DNA of 64,000 nucleotides. Source: WTGJ01 sp965237765 (lineage in GTDB: Bacteria; Chloroflexota; Anaerolineae; Aggregatilineales; Phototrophicaceae). The position numbers and the translations under genes are program-made. Of the stretch, positions 42,278 through 50,628 are shown in pieces (the first letter of the stretch is position 1; every line of letters begins with the position of its first letter). Location of the stretch: NCBI GenBank assembly GCA_965237765.1, contig OZ250157.1:2542001-2606000 (forward strand), in the 5' to 3' direction. The notes below the pieces were generated by a model. It was not told the origin of the DNA. It ran no database searches and saw nothing but the letters and a program-made list of their open reading frames with translations.

Positions 42278-43134
42278 TGGGCACCTTGTTGGTCTTTACG
42301 CCACGCACCACCCAAAAGCCAAGAAAGAAGGCTTCCGGTTTGAGAACGTGGTTGCGGCAAGGCTTCGTGCAAATGTTCACGCAACTCGCTAATGCTCAAG
42401 CGCAAATCGAGGCGGCCGCCCCTCGTGAGGCCTATACTGCCCGTTTCTTCGGAAATGACAATGCAGAGGCAATCACTGACTTCGCCAATGCCCAAAGCAG
42501 CCCGGTGGCGGGTACCCAGGCGACGGTCGGGGAGGTTGCGGCTTGCGGTTAGCGGAAGGACAGCGGCCGCTGCGGCGATGCGACCTTCGCTATCGATAAT
42601 GACAGCGCCATCGTGCAATTCCGCGCCGGGGAAAAAGATCGACAGCAGCATTTCGGCGCTCAATTCACAATCCAGCGAGATACCAGATTGGATGTATGCC
42701 TGCAGGTTGCTGTTGCGTTGTAGGACAATGAGGGCGCCGTGGCGACGCTCGGCAAGGATAGTAGCAGCGCGACAAAGCGCATCCAGGATGCGCGTGCGGT
42801 CCTGTTGCGCTTCTCGACGGCGAGAGACCAGCTTGGAACTGCCGAGCAATTCGAGTGCACGCCGCAGCTCGGGCTGGAAGACGATGAGGATGGCCACGCC
42901 GACGATAGCCAGCAGGCTTTCCGATAGCCAGCTAAGCGCCGGTAACACAAAAAGATTCGCGACGACGAAGAGGAAAATGAGTAGTGATGAGAGCGCCAGA
43001 AACATGCCACGCACTAAGGCAGCGGCATGGCTTCGGCGTAACAAATGGCTGGCGACATAGAGCAAGGCCGTCACCAACAGGATGTCGATGATCGAAACAA
43101 TGCTGATGTTTTCCAGGATCCAGACGATCTCCAC
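42274..43134 (-). CDS. cdaA: Diadenylate cyclase CdaA
   Basis: 286 residues. Three N-terminal spans (about 10-85) precede the DAC domain. The catalytic motifs D175-G-A (L-H-D-G-A-V-I-I) and R209-H-R (G-T-R-H-R-A-A) are intact, so it should join two ATP into c-di-AMP, a regulator of potassium and wall homeostasis. It is followed by cdaR with a 4-nt overlap and lies 27 nt downstream of argF on the same strand. Confidence 0.96.
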   Translation of the reverse strand: MEIVWILENISIVSIIDILLVTALLYVASHLLRRSHAAALVRGMFLALSSLLIFLFVVANLFVLPALSWLSESLLAIVGVAILIVFQPELRRALELLGSSKLVSRRREAQQDRTRILDALCRAATILAERRHGALIVLQRNSNLQAYIQSGISLDCELSAEMLLSIFFPGAELHDGAVIIDSEGRIAAAAAVLPLTASRNLPDRRLGTRHRAALGIGEVSDCLCIVISEETGSIGLTRGGRLDLRLSISELREHLHEALPQPRSQTGSLLSWLLGGAWRKDQQGAQ

Positions 43135-43161
43135 GAGGCGTTCCCGGAACTTCAGCCGCTG

Positions 43162-44106
43162 CTAAGCGGCAGATGACGAGGCTGGTTCTGTTCCCATCAA
43201 TGCGACGAGGATGGCTTTTTGGGCGTGCAAGCGATTCTCGGCTTGTGGGAAAATTAACGATTGCGGGCCATCGGCGACTTCGTCAGTGATTTCTTCGCCG
43301 CGGTGCGCGGGCAAGTCATGCAAGATGATGGCGTCACTGGGCGCGCGCGCGATCAATTCGGCATTGACCTGATACGGCGTAAAATCCGCGCGCCGCCGAG
43401 CCACATCGACGTCCATACCCATGCTTACCCAAACGTCGGTGTAGATCGCCTGCGCTCCGCGGACGGCTGTGCGAGGGTCGTTGCTGGTCTCGATCGTCGC
43501 GCCGCTGGCTTCGGCCAAAGGAGCAACCGCGCACAAATCATCTTCCGGCAAGGCATAACCTGGCGGCGAAACAAGAGCGAATTGCATTCCGAAATGTGCG
43601 GCTGCCCAGAGCAAAGAGCGCGCGACGTTGTTGCCATCCCCGATATACACCAAACGGACGCCGGCGAGCCGCCCAAAGTGCTCGTCTATCGTCAGCATAT
43701 CGGCCAACGCCTGGCAAGGATGTGTGGCGTCGGTCAGTCCATTGATAACAGGCACAGTGCTATGCGCGGCGAATTCTTGAATGATCGAATGCGAAAAGGT
43801 GCGCAGCATCACGCCGTCGACATAACGCGAGATGACCCGCGCAATATCGGCAGTCGTCTCGCGCGAGTTGATGCCAATTTCTTGTGGTCCGAGCATCAAG
43901 GCATGTCCGCCAAGATGCAGCATTGCCACATCGAAAGATACGCGCGTGCGCAGCGAAGGCTTTTCAAAAATCATCCCCAATATTTGCCCACGCAGGCGCG
44001 CGCAATTGTTGCCATCTCGCCATTCTGCTTTGAGTTCGTGCGCGCTTTGCAATAACGAACGAACGGTTGCGTTGGGGATCGTTGCGAGTTCTAGATAGTG
44101 TTCCAT
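43162..44106 (-). CDS. argF: Ornithine carbamoyltransferase
   Basis: 314 residues. It joins carbamoyl phosphate and ornithine to citrulline in arginine synthesis. The carbamoyl-phosphate site is F-E-K-P-S51-L-R-T-R (usually S-T-R-T), and H129-P-C-Q is intact. The ornithine motif is H263-D-L-P rather than the standard H-C-L-P, followed by A-H-R-G-E-E. A good Shine-Dalgarno (44120-44124) lies 13 nt from the argF ATG but 5 nt from an overlapping short ORF (44114-44091). No other arginine genes are nearby. Confidence 0.93.
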   Translation of the reverse strand: MEHYLELATIPNATVRSLLQSAHELKAEWRDGNNCARLRGQILGMIFEKPSLRTRVSFDVAMLHLGGHALMLGPQEIGINSRETTADIARVISRYVDGVMLRTFSHSIIQEFAAHSTVPVINGLTDATHPCQALADMLTIDEHFGRLAGVRLVYIGDGNNVARSLLWAAAHFGMQFALVSPPGYALPEDDLCAVAPLAEASGATIETSNDPRTAVRGAQAIYTDVWVSMGMDVDVARRRADFTPYQVNAELIARAPSDAIILHDLPAHRGEEITDEVADGPQSLIFPQAENRLHAQKAILVALMGTEPASSSAA

Positions 44107-44114
44107 TGGTACAT
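44091..44114 (-). CDS. Seven-codon ORF overlapping the argF start
   Basis: ATG-TAC-CAA-TGG-AAC-ACT-ATC-TAG has AAGGA at spacing 5 and overlaps the argF ATG (44106) in another frame. It could couple argF translation by reinitiation, or be incidental. It has no arginine codons, so an attenuation role by arginine starvation is unlikely. Confidence 0.3.
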   Translation of the reverse strand: MYQWNTI

Positions 44115-44147
44115 GAATGTCCTTTCTCTATTATCTGAAATATAGCC

Positions 44148-46949
44148 TTAGCAGGATCGCATGTCACACCAATTGGGGCCGCATTCGGCATCTGTGCGCA
44201 AAGGTACACGCAATTTGCATACGGTCTCCATCGTATCGACGACAATGATCCGCGTTTCTTCGAGTTCGGCCTCCGGCACTTCAAATACCAATTCATCATG
44301 CACCTGTAGCAACATCTTGGCGCGCAACTTTTCCTCACGAATTCGCGCATGCACCGCGAGCATCGCCATCTTCATGATATCCGCAGCGGAGCCCTGGATG
44401 GGGAAATTGATCGCCACGCGTAGGAGAGACTGAGTGTGCCTGCGGTTGACGTCCGGGCGTTTGAGTGCGCCGAAATCGCCCAATCTGCCGAATAGAGTTC
44501 GCAGTTCACCCGTTTCCTGTGCGCGCCGTTGTGTTTCTTGAATATAGCTGCGCACGCGCGGCAGGCGCTCGAAATAGCGCGTGATGAATGCGTCCGCCTC
44601 TTCGAAAGTCATCTGGCTCGTGCGCGCCAGGCGGTTCGCACCCATACCATACATCAAGCCGAAATTGACGCGCTTGGCGAGGTCGCGCTGCGACGCATCT
44701 ACCTCAGCCAAGGGCACGTCGAATACCGCCGAGGCCGTAGCCCGGTGGATATCTTGCCCTTCGTGGAAAGCAGCCATCAACGCTTCGTCTTCTGACATAT
44801 GCGCGAGAACGCGCAATTCAATCTGGTTGTAATCAACCGCCAGCAGCAACTGCCCTGCTCCAGCCACGAATGCCTTACGAATTTGTCGACCTTGTTCACT
44901 GCGGATGGGGATGTTCTGCAAATTGGGATTGGAGCTGGAGAAGCGCCCAGTCGTTGCCCCGGCCTGGTTGAAGTTGGTATGCACGCGCCCCGTCTGCGGG
45001 TTGACCAGCGCGGGCAAGGCGTCCACATAAGTGCCCTTGAGTTTGGTCAACTCGCGGTATTTCAGGATATTGGCGACGATGGGATGCTGATCCTGCAAGA
45101 TTTCCAGCGCGCTGGCGTCAGTGGAATAGCCATGTGTGGTGCGGCGCAATCCGGCGGTAGGCAGACCAAGCTGTTGGAAAAGCACGTCGTTGAGCTGCTT
45201 TGGGCTGTTGATATTGAAAGGACGATTTTCATTCAGCTCAAATATCTCATCCTGAATGTGCGCCAATTCGGCCTGCATACGACCGCTCATTTCGCGCAGG
45301 AAATCGCTATCAATCTTTACGCCGGCATGCTCCATTTCAGCGATGATTGGGATGAGTGGCATTTCCATCTCATCAAAGAGCGACTGCACCCCTGCGCGCG
45401 GCAGTTCTGGTGCGATTTCCTGCCAGAGCCGATAGGTCAACGCGGCGTCTGCACCGGCATACGGTGCGGCATCGGCGATGGCTACCTGGTTCATTGTGCG
45501 CTGCGAACGGCCGCTGCCCAGGAGCTGTTTGATTTCAGTCATTGCTACGTTCAAACGATGCAGGGCCAGCGCTTTGAGACCCAGCGGAGCGGAATATTTT
45601 CCGGCCGGGTTCACGCACCATTCCGCCAGCATTACGTCGAATTTCACAGGAGTGACTTCGATGCCATAGCGCGCCAGCATCAAATAATCGTAATTCGCGT
45701 TGTAGGCGATCTTGCCGATCTCCGGGTTGGTGAACGCCGGCCGGAGTGCGTCGATGACATCTTTCAGTGGCAACTGCGCGCCCTCGTTATGTCCCACTGG
45801 CAGGTAATAGGCGCGATCAGGCGCGATCGCCAACGATATGCCCACCAAATCCGCCACCGTCGGATCGACACCAGTGGATTCAACATCCCAGGCGATCGCC
45901 GCGGCGCCATTCAGCGCATACACCAAATCAATCAGCGCGGCATCATCCTGCACAATGACCGTATCGATGATATCAGCGGCGTGCTTCAACGAGGGATCCG
46001 TAGGCACATCACCGTCGGGCTGGGGATCGCCGAACATACTCAGTTGGCCGCCGTCTTTTGCTATGACACGCTCGCGTTCGCCCTCGAGCAACTGGCGCGT
46101 CAGGCTGCGGAATTCCAGCTCCCGGAAGAGCGCCAGCACTTGCTCAAAATCATACTTATGAGCGACACTATCGGCGAGATCGATGGCGAAAGGGACATTG
46201 CGGCGAATTAGTGCCAATTCATAGCTGAGGAAGGCCATTTCGCGATCGCCAATCAACTTTCGTTGGTTGGCGCCTTTAATTTCGTCGATATGTTCATAGA
46301 TTGCTGCCAAGTTCCCATATTGTTTCAGCAGTTTTGTCGCAGTTTTTTGTCCGATGCCACGCACGCCGGGGATGTTATCCGAAGAATCGCCCATGAGCGC
46401 TTTCAAATCGACCAGCTGCCCAGGCTCGATCTCATAGCGATCGCGAAATGCAGCGACATCGTAAACGCGATCCGGACCGCCACGCTGTGGCAATTGCACC
46501 TCGACCCGATCGGTCAATAATTGTAACAAATCGCGGTCGCCGGTAATGATGCGTGCCTGGATATCGCGACTCGTGGCAATTTGCGCGCAGGCAGTGCCGA
46601 TCAGGTCGTCGGCCTCGTAGCCATCCAGAACCAGTATAGGGATGTTGAAAGCGCGAACCAGTTGTTCGATTCGCGTCAGTTGCGAAGACAGCTCGTCGGG
46701 CATCTTCTCGCGCGTGCTTTTGTATTCGGGGAAGACCTCTTCGCGGCCGCTCATGCCGCGGTCAAAACTAACTGCCAAGTATTTCGGCTTTTCCTTGCGC
46801 AGGATATCGAGCAGGAGGCGCGCAAAGCCGAAAATAGCGTTGGTCGGTTCGCCGGTGCTGGTAGTAAACGCTTCCATGCGCAATCCGAAGAACTGACGAT
46901 AGGCGATGGCGTGGCCATCCAACAAGAAAAAGCGTTCTGTGACGGTCAT
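44148..46949 (-). CDS. polA: DNA polymerase I
   Basis: 933 residues, with 5' nuclease (about 1-290), 3'-5' exonuclease (about 320-510) and polymerase (about 530-933) domains. Proofreading ligands look present: D-V-E, N-A-N-Y-D and Y-A-G-A-D, so unlike Taq this domain may be active. Polymerase motif A is D-Y-N-Q-I-E-L-R, motif B the R-V-N-F-G-L-M-Y-G helix, motif C V-H884-D-E. It fills gaps and removes Okazaki primers. I start at ATG 46949, before R-F-F-L-L-D-G-H-A-I-A-Y-R; the longer frame to 47015 overlaps the pseudo-receiver gene. A 470-codon antisense frame (44799-46211) is treated as a shadow. Confidence 0.97.
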   Translation of the reverse strand: MTVTERFFLLDGHAIAYRQFFGLRMEAFTTSTGEPTNAIFGFARLLLDILRKEKPKYLAVSFDRGMSGREEVFPEYKSTREKMPDELSSQLTRIEQLVRAFNIPILVLDGYEADDLIGTACAQIATSRDIQARIITGDRDLLQLLTDRVEVQLPQRGGPDRVYDVAAFRDRYEIEPGQLVDLKALMGDSSDNIPGVRGIGQKTATKLLKQYGNLAAIYEHIDEIKGANQRKLIGDREMAFLSYELALIRRNVPFAIDLADSVAHKYDFEQVLALFRELEFRSLTRQLLEGERERVIAKDGGQLSMFGDPQPDGDVPTDPSLKHAADIIDTVIVQDDAALIDLVYALNGAAAIAWDVESTGVDPTVADLVGISLAIAPDRAYYLPVGHNEGAQLPLKDVIDALRPAFTNPEIGKIAYNANYDYLMLARYGIEVTPVKFDVMLAEWCVNPAGKYSAPLGLKALALHRLNVAMTEIKQLLGSGRSQRTMNQVAIADAAPYAGADAALTYRLWQEIAPELPRAGVQSLFDEMEMPLIPIIAEMEHAGVKIDSDFLREMSGRMQAELAHIQDEIFELNENRPFNINSPKQLNDVLFQQLGLPTAGLRRTTHGYSTDASALEILQDQHPIVANILKYRELTKLKGTYVDALPALVNPQTGRVHTNFNQAGATTGRFSSSNPNLQNIPIRSEQGRQIRKAFVAGAGQLLLAVDYNQIELRVLAHMSEDEALMAAFHEGQDIHRATASAVFDVPLAEVDASQRDLAKRVNFGLMYGMGANRLARTSQMTFEEADAFITRYFERLPRVRSYIQETQRRAQETGELRTLFGRLGDFGALKRPDVNRRHTQSLLRVAINFPIQGSAADIMKMAMLAVHARIREEKLRAKMLLQVHDELVFEVPEAELEETRIIVVDTMETVCKLRVPLRTDAECGPNWCDMRSC

Positions 46950-46962
46950 GAAATGGCTTTCA

Positions 46963-47769
46963 TCATGTAGTTGCAATACCCATAGCGCGGGTCTTCGCAG
47001 CTTGCGATGCGGCAAAAGTGAGAAATTGCTGTCGCTCGCTCTCGTTTAAGGAATGGGCCGGCTGGCGGAAGAGGTAGGCTGTTGTCTCGCCGATCAGGCT
47101 GGCTATCAACTCGCGCGGAGAAACGGTGGTGGGCACACGAGCGGCGAGATAGACCGCCTGGCTGCCAAAATCCAGCTCGATCACCCTACCCATGACAGCT
47201 CGAACGCGGTCGTGAATAGTTGCGGAGCATACCGATGCTCCCGCATCAGTCAGCCAATAGCAAGTGAACGAATGGTTTGCCTCATCGGTAGGCCGCATCA
47301 ACGCGGGGGATACTCGCGTTTTAGCCAAGTCAATACGTTTTTCCCGGGTTAACCAACCCTGAGCGCAACACGCGATGGTCGGCATGCCAATGGCCGGCGT
47401 TCGCTCTTCGGCAGGGATTTCTATAGCCATTTCCAGTGCAGCGATGAGCGTTTCGGTGTCACAAGGCCAGACGATGCTGGCATGAGTATCGGCGCGAATC
47501 TCCGCCTGATCCGCATTACGTAGTGCGACGATCGGCAAATGCGCCTGGCGCTCGTGGATGCTGGCGGGCAGCGGTGCATTGTCTTCCGAATCTATCCACA
47601 ACGAGACGAGCGCCGTATCCTGGGTTTCCGTATCCAGATAATCCAGCGCGCTCTCAGTGTGTGTGAAGGTGCGACATTGAAAACGCGCGTCGACAGCAAG
47701 AGCTATCGTCAGGGAGGCTGCCTGCTCGTGTTCGGGATGGATGATGATGACGCGCCAGCCACCTTGCAT
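46963..47769 (-). CDS. Protein with degenerate receiver-like N-terminal domain
   Basis: 268 residues, no firm family. Residues 5-115 have the length and rhythm of a response-regulator receiver: V-I-I-I-H-P-E-H, then a strand where the phospho-Asp should be (V-S-L-W), and an end (V-W-P-C-D-T-E-T-L) where the usual K-P is W-P. All phosphorylation residues are missing. The rest (about 120-268) has no motif I recognise and no membrane span. I start at ATG 47769, with AGGA 4 nt upstream. It lies between miaB and polA on the same strand, 13 nt before polA. A regulatory or scaffolding role is only a guess. Confidence 0.7.
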   Translation of the reverse strand: MQGGWRVIIIHPEHEQAASLTIALAVDARFQCRTFTHTESALDYLDTETQDTALVSLWIDSEDNAPLPASIHERQAHLPIVALRNADQAEIRADTHASIVWPCDTETLIAALEMAIEIPAEERTPAIGMPTIACCAQGWLTREKRIDLAKTRVSPALMRPTDEANHSFTCYWLTDAGASVCSATIHDRVRAVMGRVIELDFGSQAVYLAARVPTTVSPRELIASLIGETTAYLFRQPAHSLNESERQQFLTFAASQAAKTRAMGIATT

Positions 47770-47835
47770 CGATCCTACCAATCTACCGGCCGCTTGTATT
47801 AAGGCGCAAATTGAGGATTCCGGCAAGCGAAATGG

Positions 47836-49221
47836 TTAAGCAGACAGAAGTGGCAGGACCCGCTCCGTCTCCATCATCGCCAACGCTTCTGGGAGGCGTG
47901 CCTGCATGCTCCAGGGGCCGGTCCAGGTAACTTGCACATCGATGAGTTGCCCGCGCCAATCCCGTTCGTCCGCGAAGAAAACCAGCTTGTTTTGCGGCGT
48001 TCGACCGCGCCATTTGCCGCGTTGGCGCTCTTCGACGAGCACGCTCACAGTCTCACCTAAGTAGCGGCGATTGATATCGGCGACCACTCGTTCCTGCAAG
48101 CCATCCAGCGCGCGTTGTCGCTCTTTCTTCACGGCGGCAGGTACATCGTCTTCCATACGCCGTGCGCTCACCGTATGCGGCCGCGGGCTATAGCGCGCTA
48201 GGTGCGCCTTATCGAACTTCAGATCCGCCAACAAATCATATGTGCGCTGGAATTGCGCGTCGCTCTCGCCGGGGAAGCCGACGATGATATCAGTATGAAT
48301 GGCGACTTCGGGGATGGTAGCGCGGATGCGGCCGATCAGCCGACGATATTCCTCCACCGTATAACCGCGCTTCATCCGCGCGAGCACCTCGTCGTCACCG
48401 GCTTGCACAGGCACCTCAATTTGCGGCATAACGCGCGGAAGCTCGGCGACCGTCTCCAATAGTTCATCCGTCATCCAATTGGGATGGCTGGTGAGAAAAC
48501 GAATCCGTTCCAGACCACATTCTTCCGCTTCGCTGTGAACGACGCGGAGCAACTGTGCCAGGTTCGGGCCATCCGGGATGTCGGTGCCGTAACGATCGAC
48601 GATTTGCCCGAGCAACGTGACTTCCTTAACGCCCTGTTGTGCCAGGCTGCGCACATGCGCCACGATTTTCCCCACGCTGCGGCTGCGCTCAACGCCACGG
48701 CGAAAGGGGATGATGCAGAAGCTGCACGCATGCGAGCAGCCATAAACCACCGGCACATGTGCGGAGACGAGGCGACCTTGTTCTTCGGTAGGGAGGATGA
48801 GCTCGCCATCCTGGATCGCGTCTCGTTGCGCGCGGCGGCGTTCATCTTCCCGTCTTGTAGCCGTTTCGTCCGTGCGCTCGCCAAGAAATTGAAGCAAGGG
48901 TCCTGGCTGTGAAGGCGGCAGGAAGACATCCACATAAGGCAACTGTTGGCGCAAACGCAAGGGATCGCGCACGCCGACCATACAGCCCATCAATCCGATG
49001 ATCTTTGCTGGATCGGTTTCCTTAAGGCGGCGCAATTCCTGGAGGCGACTGAGCGCTTTGTTCTCCGCACTCTGGCGGACGACGCAAGTATTGACGATTA
49101 GGATGTCGCTTTCGGTCGGGTGTATGGCGGCGCGATGCCCTTGGCGCTCCAATTCGGACACAAGCAGCTGCGAATCTGCCGTATTCATCTGGCAACCAAA
49201 AGTCCAGATATAATATTTCAT
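47836..49221 (-). CDS. miaB: tRNA-2-methylthio-N6-dimethylallyladenosine synthase
   Basis: 461 residues, with the three domains of a methylthiotransferase. The N-terminal UPF0004 cluster uses C10, C46 and C80; the radical-SAM cluster is C162-S-H-A-C166-S-F-C169; a C-terminal TRAM domain follows. It adds 2-methylthio to i6A37 of tRNAs reading UNN codons. The start M-K-Y-Y-I-W-T-F-G-C is typical of MiaB rather than RimO or MtaB. A TAGAAT box lies 25 nt before the ATG (49252-49247). Confidence 0.95.
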   Translation of the reverse strand: MKYYIWTFGCQMNTADSQLLVSELERQGHRAAIHPTESDILIVNTCVVRQSAENKALSRLQELRRLKETDPAKIIGLMGCMVGVRDPLRLRQQLPYVDVFLPPSQPGPLLQFLGERTDETATRREDERRRAQRDAIQDGELILPTEEQGRLVSAHVPVVYGCSHACSFCIIPFRRGVERSRSVGKIVAHVRSLAQQGVKEVTLLGQIVDRYGTDIPDGPNLAQLLRVVHSEAEECGLERIRFLTSHPNWMTDELLETVAELPRVMPQIEVPVQAGDDEVLARMKRGYTVEEYRRLIGRIRATIPEVAIHTDIIVGFPGESDAQFQRTYDLLADLKFDKAHLARYSPRPHTVSARRMEDDVPAAVKKERQRALDGLQERVVADINRRYLGETVSVLVEERQRGKWRGRTPQNKLVFFADERDWRGQLIDVQVTWTGPWSMQARLPEALAMMETERVLPLLSA

Positions 49222-49311
49222 CAGGTTTGGCGCGTCCTTAACCTGTATTCTAAGTGGGCATTGTAACGCTGGCGCGGCGGCCGGTCAATCATGTCCTGTA
49301 TTTCAGAGTCC

Positions 49312-49341
49312 TTGTGCGTTCGGCCTTGTGGAGGATAAAAT
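49312..49341 (+). promoter_or_regulatory. Putative promoter of the GT4 gene
   Basis: TTGTGC (49312-49317), 18-nt spacer, TAAAAT (49336-49341). The ATG at 49351 is only 9 nt after the -10, so the leader would be very short or absent. Confidence 0.4.
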
Positions 49342-49350
49342 CGGCACATC

Positions 49351-50628
49351 ATGAGCGAATGGCAATTACTGCAAGCGCTGAGCGATTTCGACATTGCCGA
49401 AGCGGAGAGCATATTCGGCGCGGAATTTACAGCGGATATTGAGGATTCCTTCGCCCAATACGGGGTCGAGCGCGCGCCTGTCCACCGCGTGGCCATCGTA
49501 ACCGAAGCCTTTCTACCCAAAGTTGACGGTGTCAGCAAGAGCGCGTATTTGACCATCCGCTATTTACAACAGAGCGGCCGCGAAGCGTTGGTTATCGCCC
49601 CAGATATCAGCATCCGATCGGTGGGCGAGACGCGCGTCATCCCGATGCGCTCCTTTGGGTTGCGGTTGGCGCCTGAAACGCGCATTGCCCTCCCAAGCCG
49701 TAAGATCGGCACATATCTAGATGAATTTCAGCCTGATATCTTGCATCTTTTCAGCCCGGCCTGGTTGTCGCTGGGCGCAGTGTTGGCGGCGCGCAAACGA
49801 GGTATTCCTATTGTCGCTAACTATCAGACCGATTTGCCAGGCTACGCAATTGAATATGGCCTTCCGCGTTTTACATCCCACCTGGCGCGAGCGCTGTTGC
49901 GGCTCATGCACAACCGCTGCCACATTAACCTGGCGCCTTCGCCATATACGTTGGGGCAATTGCGGAGTTGGGGTTTCAAGCGATTGCGCATCTGGAAGCG
50001 TGGCGTGAGCATCACCCGTTACCACCCGCAGCGCGCGTCTTCACGTTGGCGAGAGCGCTTGCTCAACGGCCGTGACCCAGATTCCTTACTCTGTCTATAT
50101 GTCGGACGATTGGCGCAGGAAAAACGAGTCCGCTTGTTGCGCGAAGTAGCGCGCACAAAAGGCGTGGCCCTAACCATCATCGGCGATGGCGTCGACCGCC
50201 CCAATCTGGAGGCCGCCCTCGCCGGAACCGATGTGCATTTCACTGGTTATCTCTTCGGCGATGAACTGAGTCAGGCCTTCGCCAGTGCAGACGTCTTCCT
50301 CTTTCCCGGCATGGCGGAGACCTTCGGCCAGGTCGTGCAAGAAGCGATGGCCTCCGGCTTGCCTTGTGTGGTAGCGAACCGCGGCGGCGCGGCGGATTTG
50401 ATCGAGGAGGGAGTAAACGGCTATACCTGTGCACCTGAAGAAGCGGAATTCGCGCGCATCGTGCGCCAACTGCGTGACGACCGCGCACATTGCGAAAAGC
50501 TGGGTCAACAAGCGCGAAAATTCGCCGAAATGCAACCCTGGGAGAAAATCCTCACGGAGTTAGAGGGTCATTATGATCATGCCATCCGTCTCAACCAGCG
50601 TGCGCTTCGCCTATCCCGCCGGTGCTAG
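49351..50628 (+). CDS. GT4-family glycosyltransferase (SqdX/MgtA-like)
   Basis: 425 residues, GT-B fold. A short N-terminal extension of about 45 residues precedes R-V-A-I-V-T-E-A-F-L-P-K-V-D-G-V-S-K, the acceptor-side motif of the glycolipid mannosyl- or sulfoquinovosyl-transferase branch. The donor half has Y-V-G-R-L-A-Q-E-K-R and P-G-M-A-E-T-F-G-Q-V-V-Q-E-A-M-A-S-G-L-P. It probably builds a membrane glycolipid; donor and acceptor are not determinable here. Its 3' end overlaps addA by 18 nt in convergent orientation. Confidence 0.88.
   Translation: MSEWQLLQALSDFDIAEAESIFGAEFTADIEDSFAQYGVERAPVHRVAIVTEAFLPKVDGVSKSAYLTIRYLQQSGREALVIAPDISIRSVGETRVIPMRSFGLRLAPETRIALPSRKIGTYLDEFQPDILHLFSPAWLSLGAVLAARKRGIPIVANYQTDLPGYAIEYGLPRFTSHLARALLRLMHNRCHINLAPSPYTLGQLRSWGFKRLRIWKRGVSITRYHPQRASSRWRERLLNGRDPDSLLCLYVGRLAQEKRVRLLREVARTKGVALTIIGDGVDRPNLEAALAGTDVHFTGYLFGDELSQAFASADVFLFPGMAETFGQVVQEAMASGLPCVVANRGGAADLIEEGVNGYTCAPEEAEFARIVRQLRDDRAHCEKLGQQARKFAEMQPWEKILTELEGHYDHAIRLNQRALRLSRRC

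Noticed and set aside
44799..46211. 470-codon plus-strand open frame inside polA
   Set aside because: It is antisense to an intact polA, has no recognisable domain, and is typical of shadow frames in GC-rich DNA.
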